Shown here piece after piece: positions 43,549 to 53,371 of a stretch of 64,000 nucleotides of DNA. A program made the position numbers and the translations under genes. Source of the stretch: RGIG4708 sp045538875 (GTDB taxonomy: Bacteria; Bacillota; Clostridia; UMGS1810). The notes under the pieces are model-generated. The model saw only the letters and a list, made by a program, of their open reading frames with translations, was not told the DNA's origin and made no database searches. How positions within the stretch are numbered: position 1 is the stretch's first letter; every line of letters begins with the position of its first letter. Where the stretch lies: contig JAZQEG010000003.1 in NCBI GenBank assembly GCA_045538875.1, positions 1-64,000 on the forward strand, given 5' to 3'.

Positions 43549-44370
43549 TTATATCAGCTCATTAATAAATTTTTCTATGCATATTCCTTCTTCCCAGGTA
43601 AGGCCTTGTTTTTGGGAATACTTTGTTACTTTATGTATATAGTTTGTGGCAAATTTGACACTTTCAAAAATGCTTTTTCCCTTTGTAACATCCGATGCAA
43701 CAATAGACGAAAATACATCTCCCGTACCCGAAAAATATGTAGGCATAAGCGGAGAGGAGTATTTTTTAAAACTACTGCCGTCAAAAACATAGTTTGAAAT
43801 TGTATCGTTATTTTTTACGCCTGTTAGCACAACACTTTTTGCGCCTAAAGCATAAATTTTAGTGCAGATATCAATTGCTTCATCTTCGCTTATATATTCA
43901 CTCGTGTATGGCACATCAGCAAGCACTGAGCCTTCCGTAATGTTGGGCGTTACAACATCTGCCTGTGCGGCAAGCTTTTTCATTTTAACACACATACTGT
44001 GGGTGTAGGTTGTGTATATTTTGCCGTCGTCACCCATTACAGGGTCTACAATAAGCTTTGTTTGAGGAGTATAAAACTTTTTTATAAAATCACTGACTAC
44101 CTCTATTTGATGCTCCGAGCCTAAAAAGCCTGTGTATATGCCGTCAAATGTAAGCTGTTGCTTTTGCCAGTTTGATGTAAAATTTGTCATTTTGTCGGTG
44201 TAATCATCAAAAAAGTAATGCTTGTACCCTGTGTGATTTGAGAGTATTGCTGTGGGCATTACGCAGCACTGGAGTCCTCTTGCGGCAATAATGGGCATTG
44301 CCACAGTAAGAGAGCATCTGCTTGAGCCCGAAAGGTCGTTTATAACAGCTATTTTTTTGTGTTTGTTCAT
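43549..44370 (-). CDS. Pyridoxal/pyridoxamine kinase
   Basis: This 273-aa ribokinase-fold vitamin B6 kinase has the N-terminal IAVINDLSGSSRCSL, LIVDPVMGDDGK, TPNITEGSVL and the anion-hole/catalytic YFSGTGDVFSS (Asp). It makes pyridoxal phosphate for enzymes such as those of the his, ser and met operons here. The Cys in GSSRCS is typical of the clostridial pyridoxamine-kinase group. It lies 33 nt downstream of ligA on the same strand. Confidence 0.88.
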   Translation of the reverse strand: MNKHKKIAVINDLSGSSRCSLTVAMPIIAARGLQCCVMPTAILSNHTGYKHYFFDDYTDKMTNFTSNWQKQQLTFDGIYTGFLGSEHQIEVVSDFIKKFYTPQTKLIVDPVMGDDGKIYTTYTHSMCVKMKKLAAQADVVTPNITEGSVLADVPYTSEYISEDEAIDICTKIYALGAKSVVLTGVKNNDTISNYVFDGSSFKKYSSPLMPTYFSGTGDVFSSIVASDVTKGKSIFESVKFATNYIHKVTKYSQKQGLTWEEGICIEKFINELI

Positions 44371-44403
44371 CTAAGCAAATCATTCCTTTCAATGATATCT
44401 AAA

Positions 44404-46386
44404 TTAAATTTGTGATATCATACGCAAAAACTCTGCTTCGTCAATAACGGGTATTCCAAGCTCGTTTGCTTTTGTAAGCTTGCTGCCTGCAGCTTCGCCC
44501 GCAAGTACATAGCTTGTTTTTTTAGACACCGAGCCTAATGCTTTGCCTCCGTTTTTTTCTATAAGCAAAGTTGCATCCTTGCGTGAGAGCGTGGGGAGAG
44601 TCCCTGTTACAACAATTGTTTTACCCTCAAGTATTGCAGTTGTACCCTGCTCTTCAATATACTCTGTGTTTACTCGTGCATCCTTGATTTTTTGTATATA
44701 CTCTTTTATATGGCTTTGTGCAAAAAAGTCAACTACACTCTTGGCCATAACTGCGCCAAAATCATCTATGGTTGTAAGGTCGTTTTCTGTCATATCAAAA
44801 AGAGCATCTATTGTTTTTGCCTTTTTTGCAAGCAACTTTGCCGCTCCGATGCCTATATGGCGGATGCCCATAGCATATAACAATCTGGACAAATCGTTTG
44901 ATTTTGATTTTTGTATAGATGCAATCAGGTTGTCTGCACTTTTTTGCCCCAGCTTGTCAAGCTTTGACAGCTGCTCTTTTGTAATATAGTATATATCCGC
45001 ACTGCTTTTTATAAGCCCAGCCTCTAAAAGCTTTGCCACAACAGACGGCCCCATACCCTCAATGTCCATAGCATCACGGGAAACAAAGTGTATAATATTG
45101 CGCTCAAGCTGTGCAGGGCAGTCGGGGTTTGTACACCTGTGAGCTGCTTCCCCCTCTTCTCTTATAACCATACCGCTGCATACAGGGCAGTTTTTTGGCA
45201 TATTAAATATTGTTTCGTTTCCTGTTCGCTCATTAGGGAGTGAACATATAATTTCGGGTATAATATCTCCTGCCTTTTGCACCATAACGCTATCGCCTAT
45301 GCGTATGTCTTTTTGGCGGATGTTGTCAAGGTTGTGCAGCGTTGCGTATGATACAAACGAACCTGCAAGGCTCACTGTTTCAAGATGCGCTCTTGGGGTA
45401 AGCACTCCTGTGCGCCCTACCTGAATTATAATATCCTTAATTTTAGTTTTCTTCTGCTCGGCAGGATATTTAAATGCAATTGCCCATTTTGGAGTTTTTG
45501 CAGTAGACCCCAGAGAGTTACGCAGAGCAAGCTTGTCAACCTTAATTACTGCACCGTCTATATCGTAGTACAAATCGGGTCGCATATCTCCAATTTTTTG
45601 TATTTGGGCATATGCATCTTCTATTGTATTAAATTTTTTGTTGTTATCTATTACCTTAAAGCCTGCCTTGCGCAAAAATTCAAGACTTTCAAGATGAGTG
45701 TCAAAGGTTACCCCCTCTGCTTGCTGTATGTTAAATACAAATATATCAAGATTTCTTTTTGCTGCAATGCTTGAATCAAGCTGCCTGAGGCTCCCTGCTG
45801 CAGCATTGCGTGGGTTTGCAAAGGTATTAAGCCCTTCCTCCTCGCGCTGCTCGTTAAGCTTTAAAAAGGCTGCCTTGCTCATAAACACCTCGCCGCGCAC
45901 CTCAAGGTAGGCAACATCAACATTAAGGCGGAGCGGTATGCTCATAATTGTTTTGAGGTTGTTTGTAACATCCTCGCCGACAAATCCGTCACCACGGGTG
46001 GAACCGCGCACAAACACAGAGTCTCTGTATTCAAGCGAAACAGACAACCCGTCTATTTTTTGCTCTACAACATATTGGGGTGTAAAGCCCAAATCGTTTG
46101 TAACACGGGTATCAAAATCTTTAATTTCGTCAAAGCTGAATGCGTCGGTAAGGCTTTGCATTTGTACCTCGTGGCGCACCTCATCAAAGCCTTTAAGTAT
46201 TGTACCACCGATTTTTTGCGATGGTGAATCGGGGGTAACAAGCTCGGGATGCTTGTTTTCAAAATCAATCAGCTCCCGCATAAGCTTGTCGTACTGGGCA
46301 TCTGTAATTTCGGGGTTGTCCAACACATAATACTTGTGTGAGTGATACGATATTTGTTTTTTTAAGCTTTCATAATAATCGTTCAT
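44404..46386 (-). CDS. ligA: NAD+-dependent DNA ligase
   Basis: 660 aa. The adenylation domain has the catalytic lysine in EQKIDGLSVSLE; an OB fold, a four-cysteine zinc finger (CPVCSG, CTNPDC), helix-hairpin-helix repeats and a C-terminal BRCT domain (about 585-660) follow. The open frame continues 29 codons upstream, but ATG 46386 gives the normal N-terminus MNDYYESLKKQI. Confidence 0.97.
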   Translation of the reverse strand: MNDYYESLKKQISYHSHKYYVLDNPEITDAQYDKLMRELIDFENKHPELVTPDSPSQKIGGTILKGFDEVRHEVQMQSLTDAFSFDEIKDFDTRVTNDLGFTPQYVVEQKIDGLSVSLEYRDSVFVRGSTRGDGFVGEDVTNNLKTIMSIPLRLNVDVAYLEVRGEVFMSKAAFLKLNEQREEEGLNTFANPRNAAAGSLRQLDSSIAAKRNLDIFVFNIQQAEGVTFDTHLESLEFLRKAGFKVIDNNKKFNTIEDAYAQIQKIGDMRPDLYYDIDGAVIKVDKLALRNSLGSTAKTPKWAIAFKYPAEQKKTKIKDIIIQVGRTGVLTPRAHLETVSLAGSFVSYATLHNLDNIRQKDIRIGDSVMVQKAGDIIPEIICSLPNERTGNETIFNMPKNCPVCSGMVIREEGEAAHRCTNPDCPAQLERNIIHFVSRDAMDIEGMGPSVVAKLLEAGLIKSSADIYYITKEQLSKLDKLGQKSADNLIASIQKSKSNDLSRLLYAMGIRHIGIGAAKLLAKKAKTIDALFDMTENDLTTIDDFGAVMAKSVVDFFAQSHIKEYIQKIKDARVNTEYIEEQGTTAILEGKTIVVTGTLPTLSRKDATLLIEKNGGKALGSVSKKTSYVLAGEAAGSKLTKANELGIPVIDEAEFLRMISQI

Positions 46387-46469
46387 TACATAATCCGCCT
46401 TTTGATTTTTGTTTGCCTGTGATATGATTAACATTTCGTGTACGCAAATGGGTTGGCGCAACTCGCCGC

Positions 46470-47117
46470 TCAAAACACACTTTCGCCATCATCAAAAAAA
46501 ATCTTCTTTCTGCAAATTTCAATATCTGTTGGGTTAAATCCTAAATATTTGCTCATTGCTGTAATTACCAGTTCGGGCTTGAGGTTTGAAAAATTGCCTG
46601 CGTTTATGTGCATTTGCACACCATATTTTTTGTGGCTGTCAATTTGCTTTAATTCGCGTATAAAGTCTTTTATGTTTACCATATTAAGTCCGCGTTTTGA
46701 CTTTTTTTCTATAAGAAACTCAGGCACATCAAAAAACTTTTGCACATCAACATCTGCATCCGTGTTAAAGTGAGCCTCATATATTGCGCTGTCTATCATA
46801 TGAAGGGGCTTTAAGCCCTGCGCCTCTTTTACTGCCGTAATGCGTATGCCGTCGGGGCAGGTTGCATTTAAATCATCAACAAGCTTTTGCTTGTCCACAC
46901 TCTCGGTAAGCTCAATGTCGAGCACATCGCACACGCTTGTTGTGCCAACCGAAAGAGGCAGCCCTATTGTCATAACAAGGTGCGGGTTAAACCCGTTAGA
47001 AAATTTAACAGGTGTTTTTGCGCGCATAAACACTCTGTTTATTGTGCGCAAAAAGTCAAGATGCGAAATAAATTTTACATCATCATTTTGTGAGTATTGT
47101 ATACGATATTTACTCAT
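46470..47117 (-). CDS. Radical-SAM-linked protein (TIGR03936/DUF2344)
   Basis: 215 aa beginning at ATG 47117 (AAAGGCGGTG upstream). The signature is KYRIQYSQNDDVKFISHLDFLRTINR followed by FSNGFNPHLVMTIGLPLSVG (each block recalled as a family hallmark). It overlaps the end of the radical-SAM gene by 8 bp, and the two are nearly always paired in Firmicutes. Function is unknown; tRNA/rRNA modification has been suggested. Confidence 0.9.
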   Translation of the reverse strand: MSKYRIQYSQNDDVKFISHLDFLRTINRVFMRAKTPVKFSNGFNPHLVMTIGLPLSVGTTSVCDVLDIELTESVDKQKLVDDLNATCPDGIRITAVKEAQGLKPLHMIDSAIYEAHFNTDADVDVQKFFDVPEFLIEKKSKRGLNMVNIKDFIRELKQIDSHKKYGVQMHINAGNFSNLKPELVITAMSKYLGFNPTDIEICRKKIFFDDGESVF

Positions 47118-48948
47118 AGCATACACCGCCTTTAAAACAATTTGCTCCGCACGCCGAGCATTTTTGACGGCAGTTTGGTGTTACAATTGCCTGCTTTGCC
47201 TTTTTTGCCTCGGAAATAAGAAATTCTTTTTTTACTCCAACATCTATCATATCCCATGGGAATATTTCGTCAAAGGAGCGCTCTCTTGTGTAAAAAAACG
47301 GGTCTATGCCACATTCGCGGAAAGCCTCCATCCATTTTTCCATACTAAAAAACTGACTCCAGCCGTCAAAGCGTATTCCTTTTTTGTGTGCTGCAATAAG
47401 CACATTACTAAGGCGTCTGTCGCCACGGGCAAACACACCCTCGAGCACGCTAACAGGTGCTTCGTGGTAGTTGTGCTTGATGCGCTTGTCGGTCATACAC
47501 TCTTTAAGTGCCGCTTGTTTTTCCCTGAGTTCTTCCATTGTGTTTTGCCTAGCCCACTGAAATGGTGTAAAAGCCTTTGGCACAAAAGATGATACCGATG
47601 TACTCACTCTAAGCCCCGGTGAGCGTTTTTCCTTTGGGATGGAAAAATATTGTGCCACAACCTTTTTTGAAAGGTCGGCAATTCCGCACACATCCTCAAT
47701 AGTTTCGTAAGGCAGGCCAATCATAAAGTACAATTTAATGCTTGAATATCCACCTTCAAAAGCCATTTTTGAGCTGTTCATTAAATCCTCTTCGGTAATA
47801 CCTTTGTTTATAACATCCCTCATACGCTGTGTACCTGCCTCGGGAGCAAAGGTAAGTGAGCTTTTGCGCACCTTGTTTACCTTGTTCATCAGCTCCATCG
47901 AAAATGAGTCCAGTCGCAGTGACGGCAACGACAGGCTAACCTTTTTGCTTTCGGTCATTTCAAGCAGTTTTTGCGAAAATTCGGCCAGCTTGGTGTAGTC
48001 GCTTGTAGAAAGTGACGAAAGGCTTATTTCGTTGTAGCCAGTATTGTCAATAAGCTTTTGCGCACAATCGAGCAGTGTTTGGCTGCTTTTTTCTCTAACA
48101 GGGCGGTAAATCATACCTGCCTGACAAAAACGGCATCCGCGTATACAACCTCTAAACACTTCAAGCATAATGCGGTCGTGCACAACCTCTATAAACGGGA
48201 CAATAATTTTGTCGGGGTAATACGCAGTGTCAAGGTTTTCAACAACTCTTTTTTTGATGGTTTTGGGCACATCGTCGCTAATTGGATTTATTGCCTTAAC
48301 AGTACCGTCATCGTTGTATTCAATGTTATAAAATGATGGAACATAAATACCTGGGATTTTGGACACCATTTTTAAAAATTCTGCTCTTGGCAAGTTTTTT
48401 TGCTTCCACTCGTTGTATAGGTCCATTACTTCCATCATCATTTCTTCGCCTTCGCCAAGCTCAACAAAATCGGCAAAAGGGGCAATTGCCTCGCCGCTGT
48501 ACGCACAAGGCCCGCCAAATACTACAAAAGGGTCGCCCTCGCCTCTGTCTTTTGCAAGCAGTGGCACATTTGCAAGGTCAAGCATATTGAGTATGTTTGA
48601 ATAGCTCATTTCGTACTGAAGTGTAAAGCCTATAAAGTCAAAATTGGTAATTGCTTCCATAGATTCAAGTGCAAAAAGAGGTATGTTGTTTTTGCGCATT
48701 TGGTCTTCCATATCAACCCAGGGTGCAAAAACTCTCTCACACCACACATCCTCACGCTCGTTGAGCATATGGTACAAAATTTTTATACCCAAATGCGACA
48801 TACCTATTTCATATGTGTCGGGAAAGCAAAACGCAAATCGTATTTTAACCTCATCGGCATTTTTACGCACGCTGTTAAATTCACCGCCTGTGTATCTTGC
48901 AGGTTTTTCAACAAACGGCAATATATTTTCTATCTGTTTTCTAAGCAT
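47110..48948 (-). CDS. TIGR03960-family B12-binding-like radical SAM protein
   Basis: 612 aa. A cobalamin-binding-like N-terminal domain (about 1-190) precedes a radical SAM core with the [4Fe-4S] motif in RGCIRGCRFCQAG. C-terminal cysteines (NCRQKCSACGANCFKGG) may bind another cluster. It is translationally coupled to the TIGR03936 gene. No substrate is known. Confidence 0.92.
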   Translation of the reverse strand: MLRKQIENILPFVEKPARYTGGEFNSVRKNADEVKIRFAFCFPDTYEIGMSHLGIKILYHMLNEREDVWCERVFAPWVDMEDQMRKNNIPLFALESMEAITNFDFIGFTLQYEMSYSNILNMLDLANVPLLAKDRGEGDPFVVFGGPCAYSGEAIAPFADFVELGEGEEMMMEVMDLYNEWKQKNLPRAEFLKMVSKIPGIYVPSFYNIEYNDDGTVKAINPISDDVPKTIKKRVVENLDTAYYPDKIIVPFIEVVHDRIMLEVFRGCIRGCRFCQAGMIYRPVREKSSQTLLDCAQKLIDNTGYNEISLSSLSTSDYTKLAEFSQKLLEMTESKKVSLSLPSLRLDSFSMELMNKVNKVRKSSLTFAPEAGTQRMRDVINKGITEEDLMNSSKMAFEGGYSSIKLYFMIGLPYETIEDVCGIADLSKKVVAQYFSIPKEKRSPGLRVSTSVSSFVPKAFTPFQWARQNTMEELREKQAALKECMTDKRIKHNYHEAPVSVLEGVFARGDRRLSNVLIAAHKKGIRFDGWSQFFSMEKWMEAFRECGIDPFFYTRERSFDEIFPWDMIDVGVKKEFLISEAKKAKQAIVTPNCRQKCSACGANCFKGGVCYE

Positions 48949-48975
48949 GGTACAGTACCTTTCGTAATTGTTATA

Positions 48976-49860
48976 TCATACAATTTTATTATACAACAAA
49001 TCTGTTTTAATTTCAACACATTCGCCAAAGGTTTGATGAATTTTTAATCCGTCAAGTATTTGCGACTGAGTTAAAAAGCCCAAGTACCTTTGCCCGTCAT
49101 AAACTGCAACAATAAGTGTATAGCAAAAACTTATGTGTTTTATAGCGGTGCTTAAGTGGTCGGATTTATGCATTGTTATAAGCTTTAATTTTTTGCCTGA
49201 TTTTACGCACCCTGTAAGAATTTTACCTGTGATATATATAACAGTGTTTTTTGTTTTAATAATACTAGTAATAATAATCATTGCAACAATAATAAGCGTT
49301 ATGTTGCCGCTGCTGTAAGCGCACAAAATGCATCCACCCAGCAAAAATACAGTTTCAAAAAAATACGAAATGTAAGTAATAATTTTGTACGAATACACAA
49401 TTCCCTGTCTGCAGCTTATAAATGACCTTAGTATTTCGCCGCCGTCAAGGGGGGTGCAGGGCAGCATATTAAACAATAACAAAGTAAGGTTTGTATTTGT
49501 AAAAAATATAACAAACGCATTGTCAAAAAGCATACTTGTAAATTTGCCTGCCGCAAACAGTATAAAAGAGCAAAAAGGCCCTGCCAAAGATATAAGCATT
49601 TGCTTTTTGGGGCATATGGGCGTTTGAGTTTTAAGCTCTGCTCCGTAAGGGAAAATGGAAATCCCGTGTGTTTTTACTTTTAATTTGCAGCACATTGCCA
49701 GGTGAGCACACTCGTGTGCCAGTACCGATGCATATACAATAAGCACATAAGGTGTAAGCCCCGACACAACCGAAACAAAAATGAGCAGATGACAAAATCT
49801 GCTCACTTTAATATACTGGTGTTTTAGCTTTTTGGAAGGTACTCTTCGGGGTCTACGCAT
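48976..49860 (-). CDS. spoIVFB: Site-2 protease, SpoIVFB-like
   Basis: This 294-aa M50 intramembrane metalloprotease has the zinc motif HECAH (49-53), the second metal-ligand motif LPCTPLDGGEILRS (about 135-148) and several membrane helices. The C-terminal 80 residues are CBS-like. In Bacillus SpoIVFB cleaves pro-sigma-K in the forespore-facing membrane and its CBS domain senses ATP. It overlaps spoIVFA by 37 bp, so coupled translation is likely. The exact start is uncertain. Confidence 0.85.
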   Translation of the reverse strand: MRRPRRVPSKKLKHQYIKVSRFCHLLIFVSVVSGLTPYVLIVYASVLAHECAHLAMCCKLKVKTHGISIFPYGAELKTQTPICPKKQMLISLAGPFCSFILFAAGKFTSMLFDNAFVIFFTNTNLTLLLFNMLPCTPLDGGEILRSFISCRQGIVYSYKIITYISYFFETVFLLGGCILCAYSSGNITLIIVAMIIITSIIKTKNTVIYITGKILTGCVKSGKKLKLITMHKSDHLSTAIKHISFCYTLIVAVYDGQRYLGFLTQSQILDGLKIHQTFGECVEIKTDLLYNKIV

Positions 49861-50627
49861 TTTCCGTCAATCCTCACTTCAAGATGCACATGCGGGCCTG
49901 TGGCGGCACCGGTTGCGCCCACAGAGCCTATGCGTGTATTAGAGTCTACCACTTCGTCTTTTTTTACCATTATTTCGCTCATATGTCCGTACACCGTTTC
50001 CATACTCTGGCTGTGGCGCACTTTTACATAGTTGCCAAGGTTTGAGTCAAATCCTGTGTCGGTAACGGTGCCTGGGAGTGATGCTATTATGCAATCACCA
50101 TAATTTGCAGCAATGTCAACACCATAATGGGTGGAGCTATCTCCGCTAAGAGGGTGCTCCCTGCTGCCAAATTTTGATGTAATATTGCCAACTGCAGGCA
50201 TACGAAATTGGGGCTGTTGCTCCTGCTCTTCCTCCTCATTGGGCTTATGCTCGGCAATTTGTTTTTGCGGATATATTGCAGGCTCACTCAGCTTTGTGGC
50301 CGAAACGGGTATGCCCATTTTAGTTTTGTCTAGCCCTCCGTCAAAAAATGCAGTCATAACATCAAAGTATTTCCCCCCTGCACTTATAATGTTAAAATAC
50401 ACATTTTTTGATTTACCAAACATATTTTTTAAATCACTTTTGTTCCATGTTATATTAACTGTTTTATGTAAAAATTCCTTGTGATTGGGAAAATAATTAA
50501 CATTTGAAATAATTACACAATAAATGAGCAGCACTATCGACACAATGCCCTGAATAGCCACCTTTTTTTCAAAGCTTATTTTTTTGCGTTTTTTTGTCAT
50601 TTGTAAGGGCTGGTATTTTTTTCTCAA
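49824..50627 (-). CDS. spoIVFA: Membrane-anchored LytM/M23 protein, SpoIVFA-like
   Basis: About 267 aa: one transmembrane helix (about 26-47), a spacer with a Glu/Gln run and a C-terminal M23 domain. Zinc-site motifs look intact (HYGVD; GPHVHLEV), unlike several degenerate SpoIVFA proteins. In Bacillus SpoIVFA inhibits SpoIVFB. I favour TTG 50627 as start, 8 nt after GAGGTGAG; both lie in the terminator of the upstream gene. ATG 50600 has no ribosome binding site. Confidence 0.75.
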   Translation of the reverse strand: MRKKYQPLQMTKKRKKISFEKKVAIQGIVSIVLLIYCVIISNVNYFPNHKEFLHKTVNITWNKSDLKNMFGKSKNVYFNIISAGGKYFDVMTAFFDGGLDKTKMGIPVSATKLSEPAIYPQKQIAEHKPNEEEEQEQQPQFRMPAVGNITSKFGSREHPLSGDSSTHYGVDIAANYGDCIIASLPGTVTDTGFDSNLGNYVKVRHSQSMETVYGHMSEIMVKKDEVVDSNTRIGSVGATGAATGPHVHLEVRIDGKCVDPEEYLPKS

Positions 50628-50664
50628 AAAACTCACCTCACACAATATAATTGTATGAGGTGAG
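50625..50664 (-). terminator. Terminator overlapping the spoIVFA start region
   Basis: Minus-strand stem CTCACCTCATACAAT with complement ATTGTGTGAGGTGAG (one wobble) and loop TAT, then TTTTTT. The downstream arm contains the GAGGTGAG ribosome binding site of spoIVFA and the T-run leads into its TTG start. Confidence 0.75.
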
Positions 50665-50678
50665 ACACAAAATTATGA

Positions 50679-51608
50679 TTATATACCCAGCTTGTTCAAA
50701 AGCTCATCCAGGTCTATATTGCCGTATGATTCTTTGTATATGGTTTCTGCAAGCTTTGCAAGAGCGTCGTACTTGTCGGCGTTTGCCTGATAATTCCATT
50801 TTGCATTGTTGGAGTTAAGCTTTGCAAAGTTGTACGAAAGATTGTTTTGGTCTTTTTGCTTTTTGTAATTTAATTCCTCCCGCCATCTGATGTCATCTTC
50901 TCTGTCACGCTCGGCCTCATAATTTAACTTGGCAATTTCTGAAATTTTGTTTAAGGCAGTTGTAAGCTCGTTGCTGAATCTGTCGTACTCAAAGTCGCGC
51001 TCATCTTTGTACTGGTCAACACTGTCAAGATATCTTGTATAATCATTTTTGTCTGCTTTTTCAAGCATATCGAGTATGTCATACTCTCTGTTTATGCCGT
51101 CAACATATCTTTTGTAGGCGGCATTATACAGCTCTGTTGCTTTGTCTGCAAGGGCAGAGTTGTAAAAATTTTGAGCCTGAGTGGCGCTTGCAGCAGCATT
51201 TGTATTTACAATTCCGCCTGTTTTTATAGAGCTTTGGGCTATGGCACGGTCATAAGCATCGTTGCCCATTTGTGTGTAAACCTTTTTGTAAAGCTGATAC
51301 ATCGGGTCGCTGTTGGGATTGTAGCTAAAGTCTTTAATGTCAATAATCCTTTTTTGAGCATTTCTTATCATTTTGTCATATTGTGAGCTAAATTGAGGTT
51401 TTTGCAAAACGGGGTAGTAGCCGCTGCCGTCATTACCGCCGGTATATCCGCCGTATATGCGGCGTATGCTGTTTGCATAGGCATTTGCCTCAGCCATACC
51501 AGTCTCATCGCCGTTTGCCTGAGCTTTTGCATAGTTTTGTTTTGCACTTTTTATACCCTCTTTTGCAGCAGTTGTCAATTTTTCATCATATTGTGATAAT
51601 TTGGTCAT
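50679..51608 (-). CDS. Phage-tail-like coiled-coil protein (distal block)
   Basis: 309 aa, helical throughout, rich in Ala/Asn/Tyr/Asp, no signal or transmembrane segment. Charged coiled-coil stretches occupy about 150-290 (KDERDFEYDRFSNEL; YEAERDREDDIRW). It begins immediately after the stop of the 583-aa gene (TAAATG, AAGGAGGAAAC site). Position suggests a tail-tip or ejected internal protein of a podovirus-like particle. No specific family is recognised. Confidence 0.65.
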   Translation of the reverse strand: MTKLSQYDEKLTTAAKEGIKSAKQNYAKAQANGDETGMAEANAYANSIRRIYGGYTGGNDGSGYYPVLQKPQFSSQYDKMIRNAQKRIIDIKDFSYNPNSDPMYQLYKKVYTQMGNDAYDRAIAQSSIKTGGIVNTNAAASATQAQNFYNSALADKATELYNAAYKRYVDGINREYDILDMLEKADKNDYTRYLDSVDQYKDERDFEYDRFSNELTTALNKISEIAKLNYEAERDREDDIRWREELNYKKQKDQNNLSYNFAKLNSNNAKWNYQANADKYDALAKLAETIYKESYGNIDLDELLNKLGI

Positions 51609-53360
51609 TTAGTTTCCTCCTTCTTTTAATAAAAAATATTCTCTTGTTAAATTTTTTAATGTAAAGTTGCCTTTGCCTTCAAATTTTACACAAATTTTTT
51701 TACACTTTATTCTTGGCAGCACAATAATGGTGTATCCGTTGTCGCTGTGCTCATAATCACCGTTTATATAAGCAAGCGGTATGTTGTTGTCGCAGGTTGT
51801 TTTAACGGTAAAATATCCGTTTTTGCCAAGCGTGTATTTTAAAAGCAGCCTTGTATAGCATTTGCTGTTAAAGGCACCCTCGTCAAACTCCATTTCAAAG
51901 CTCCACTCTGTATCATCTGCACTTTTTGAATTTAGCAGTGATATTTTGTTTTTGCCGCAGGCATACACTGATGCGCCGTTGTTTATAAGCAAAAATTCGT
52001 CGTCTGCAGCTATTTGGTGCCAAACCCTTTCGGCAACATAATATACAAGTATTATGCGTTTGCCCTTTTGCTCTGCAACAACATAATAGTTGCTGCCGTC
52101 TGTTGCGGCGGCAATAGCTGTTATGTCACCTTGCAGCTTTTGAGAAATGCACACAGGCACACCGCCGCTGTATGCATAAAAACCGTCAACGCCCTTGTAG
52201 TACAAAATTCCGTTAATGCACACAAGGGTTTTGTGAGCGTTTTTTTGTACACCGCTTAAGGATTGGGTGTAAAGAGTGTAATCCTCAGGCTGACTGCCGT
52301 AAATTTTGTGTACGCAGTTTTCTTTAAATGCAAAAATGTTTCCGTTGTACACGCATATTGCGGTAAACTCACCGCCTGTATCCACCTCCAGAGAGTAGCA
52401 TGACGATGGCAGCGTTCCATATGTATCTGACGAAAAGTCGTACCAAACGGACGCATCTCCAAGCAGTGAGCATCTTATGGAATTGCCCTCAACACCCCAT
52501 ACCCTGTTGCCGTGGGTACACATATGCTTAAGGTCGGGTATTCTTTTTTCAATTGTAATACGTGTTGCATAAATTGTGTCATAGCCGTTTGTGTCAATTG
52601 CATTGTCATTAAACACAAGCATATAGTTAACCTCTTCGGAGCCGTAGAGGTTTTTGTTGGTAACAGTGCTTATTCTTGTTATTTCAAACGTAAAGCCCTC
52701 TTTCCATTTTTCCTTGTACTTGTTATATTCGGTATAATCCGACACATCGTCAACATATATATCTGCACTTATGTGTACAAATTCCCCAACCTTTACATCC
52801 TTTGGGCGCATACACAGCCATGAAAACGCACTGTATGATATAGATGTTGATTGAACATTGTTTGAGCTTATTACGGCTACACCGTCGGGTATCGAATAAG
52901 CACCACCAATTTTTTCTTTTGCTTGCTTTATGGCAGAGCTTAAATTAAAATGCTGACTGACCGCTAAGTTTTTTGCTGTGTTTGTTGATGGTGTGTAAAG
53001 CACCTTGTCGGGCATAATAAGTACCTGGTCCGACATACTTGCAAAATATCTTTCGCTTGTTGCGTCACTGTCAGATATCTGCGCCTTGTTGTCACCGTAA
53101 TTAATTGTGCATTTGCTGGCACCAACAGGTGATGAAGTGTAAAACAGATTGTTGTAAAAAGATGCACCGTTTATGCATTGGTCTGTTGTTATTAAAGAGT
53201 TTGCACCCTTTGCACTTGACAGGCAGGGGTAATCCTTTGCGCTCATATTAAATGATGACACAAGCTCGTTGTCCTGCTTTGACTTAGAATAATTAATTCC
53301 TGCAAAGCTTGTAATTTGGGTAGCCTTTTTTGTTATTTTTTCGGACATATATGGCAGCAT
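51609..53360 (-). CDS. Beta-rich phage structural protein, possible tail stabilisation protein
   Basis: 583 aa, no signal peptide. Tandem beta segments read like a propeller (GNRVWGVEGNSIRCSLLG; NGNIFAFKENCVHKIYG; NGILYYKGVDGFYAYSGGVP), as in podovirus tail-closing (gp10-like) proteins. Its start follows AGGAGGTGAAATT. It lies between a small connector-like gene and the coiled-coil gene, separated by 11 and 0 nt. The assignment is by architecture and neighbours. Confidence 0.6.
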   Translation of the reverse strand: MLPYMSEKITKKATQITSFAGINYSKSKQDNELVSSFNMSAKDYPCLSSAKGANSLITTDQCINGASFYNNLFYTSSPVGASKCTINYGDNKAQISDSDATSERYFASMSDQVLIMPDKVLYTPSTNTAKNLAVSQHFNLSSAIKQAKEKIGGAYSIPDGVAVISSNNVQSTSISYSAFSWLCMRPKDVKVGEFVHISADIYVDDVSDYTEYNKYKEKWKEGFTFEITRISTVTNKNLYGSEEVNYMLVFNDNAIDTNGYDTIYATRITIEKRIPDLKHMCTHGNRVWGVEGNSIRCSLLGDASVWYDFSSDTYGTLPSSCYSLEVDTGGEFTAICVYNGNIFAFKENCVHKIYGSQPEDYTLYTQSLSGVQKNAHKTLVCINGILYYKGVDGFYAYSGGVPVCISQKLQGDITAIAAATDGSNYYVVAEQKGKRIILVYYVAERVWHQIAADDEFLLINNGASVYACGKNKISLLNSKSADDTEWSFEMEFDEGAFNSKCYTRLLLKYTLGKNGYFTVKTTCDNNIPLAYINGDYEHSDNGYTIIVLPRIKCKKICVKFEGKGNFTLKNLTREYFLLKEGGN

Positions 53361-53371
53361 AATTTCACCTC

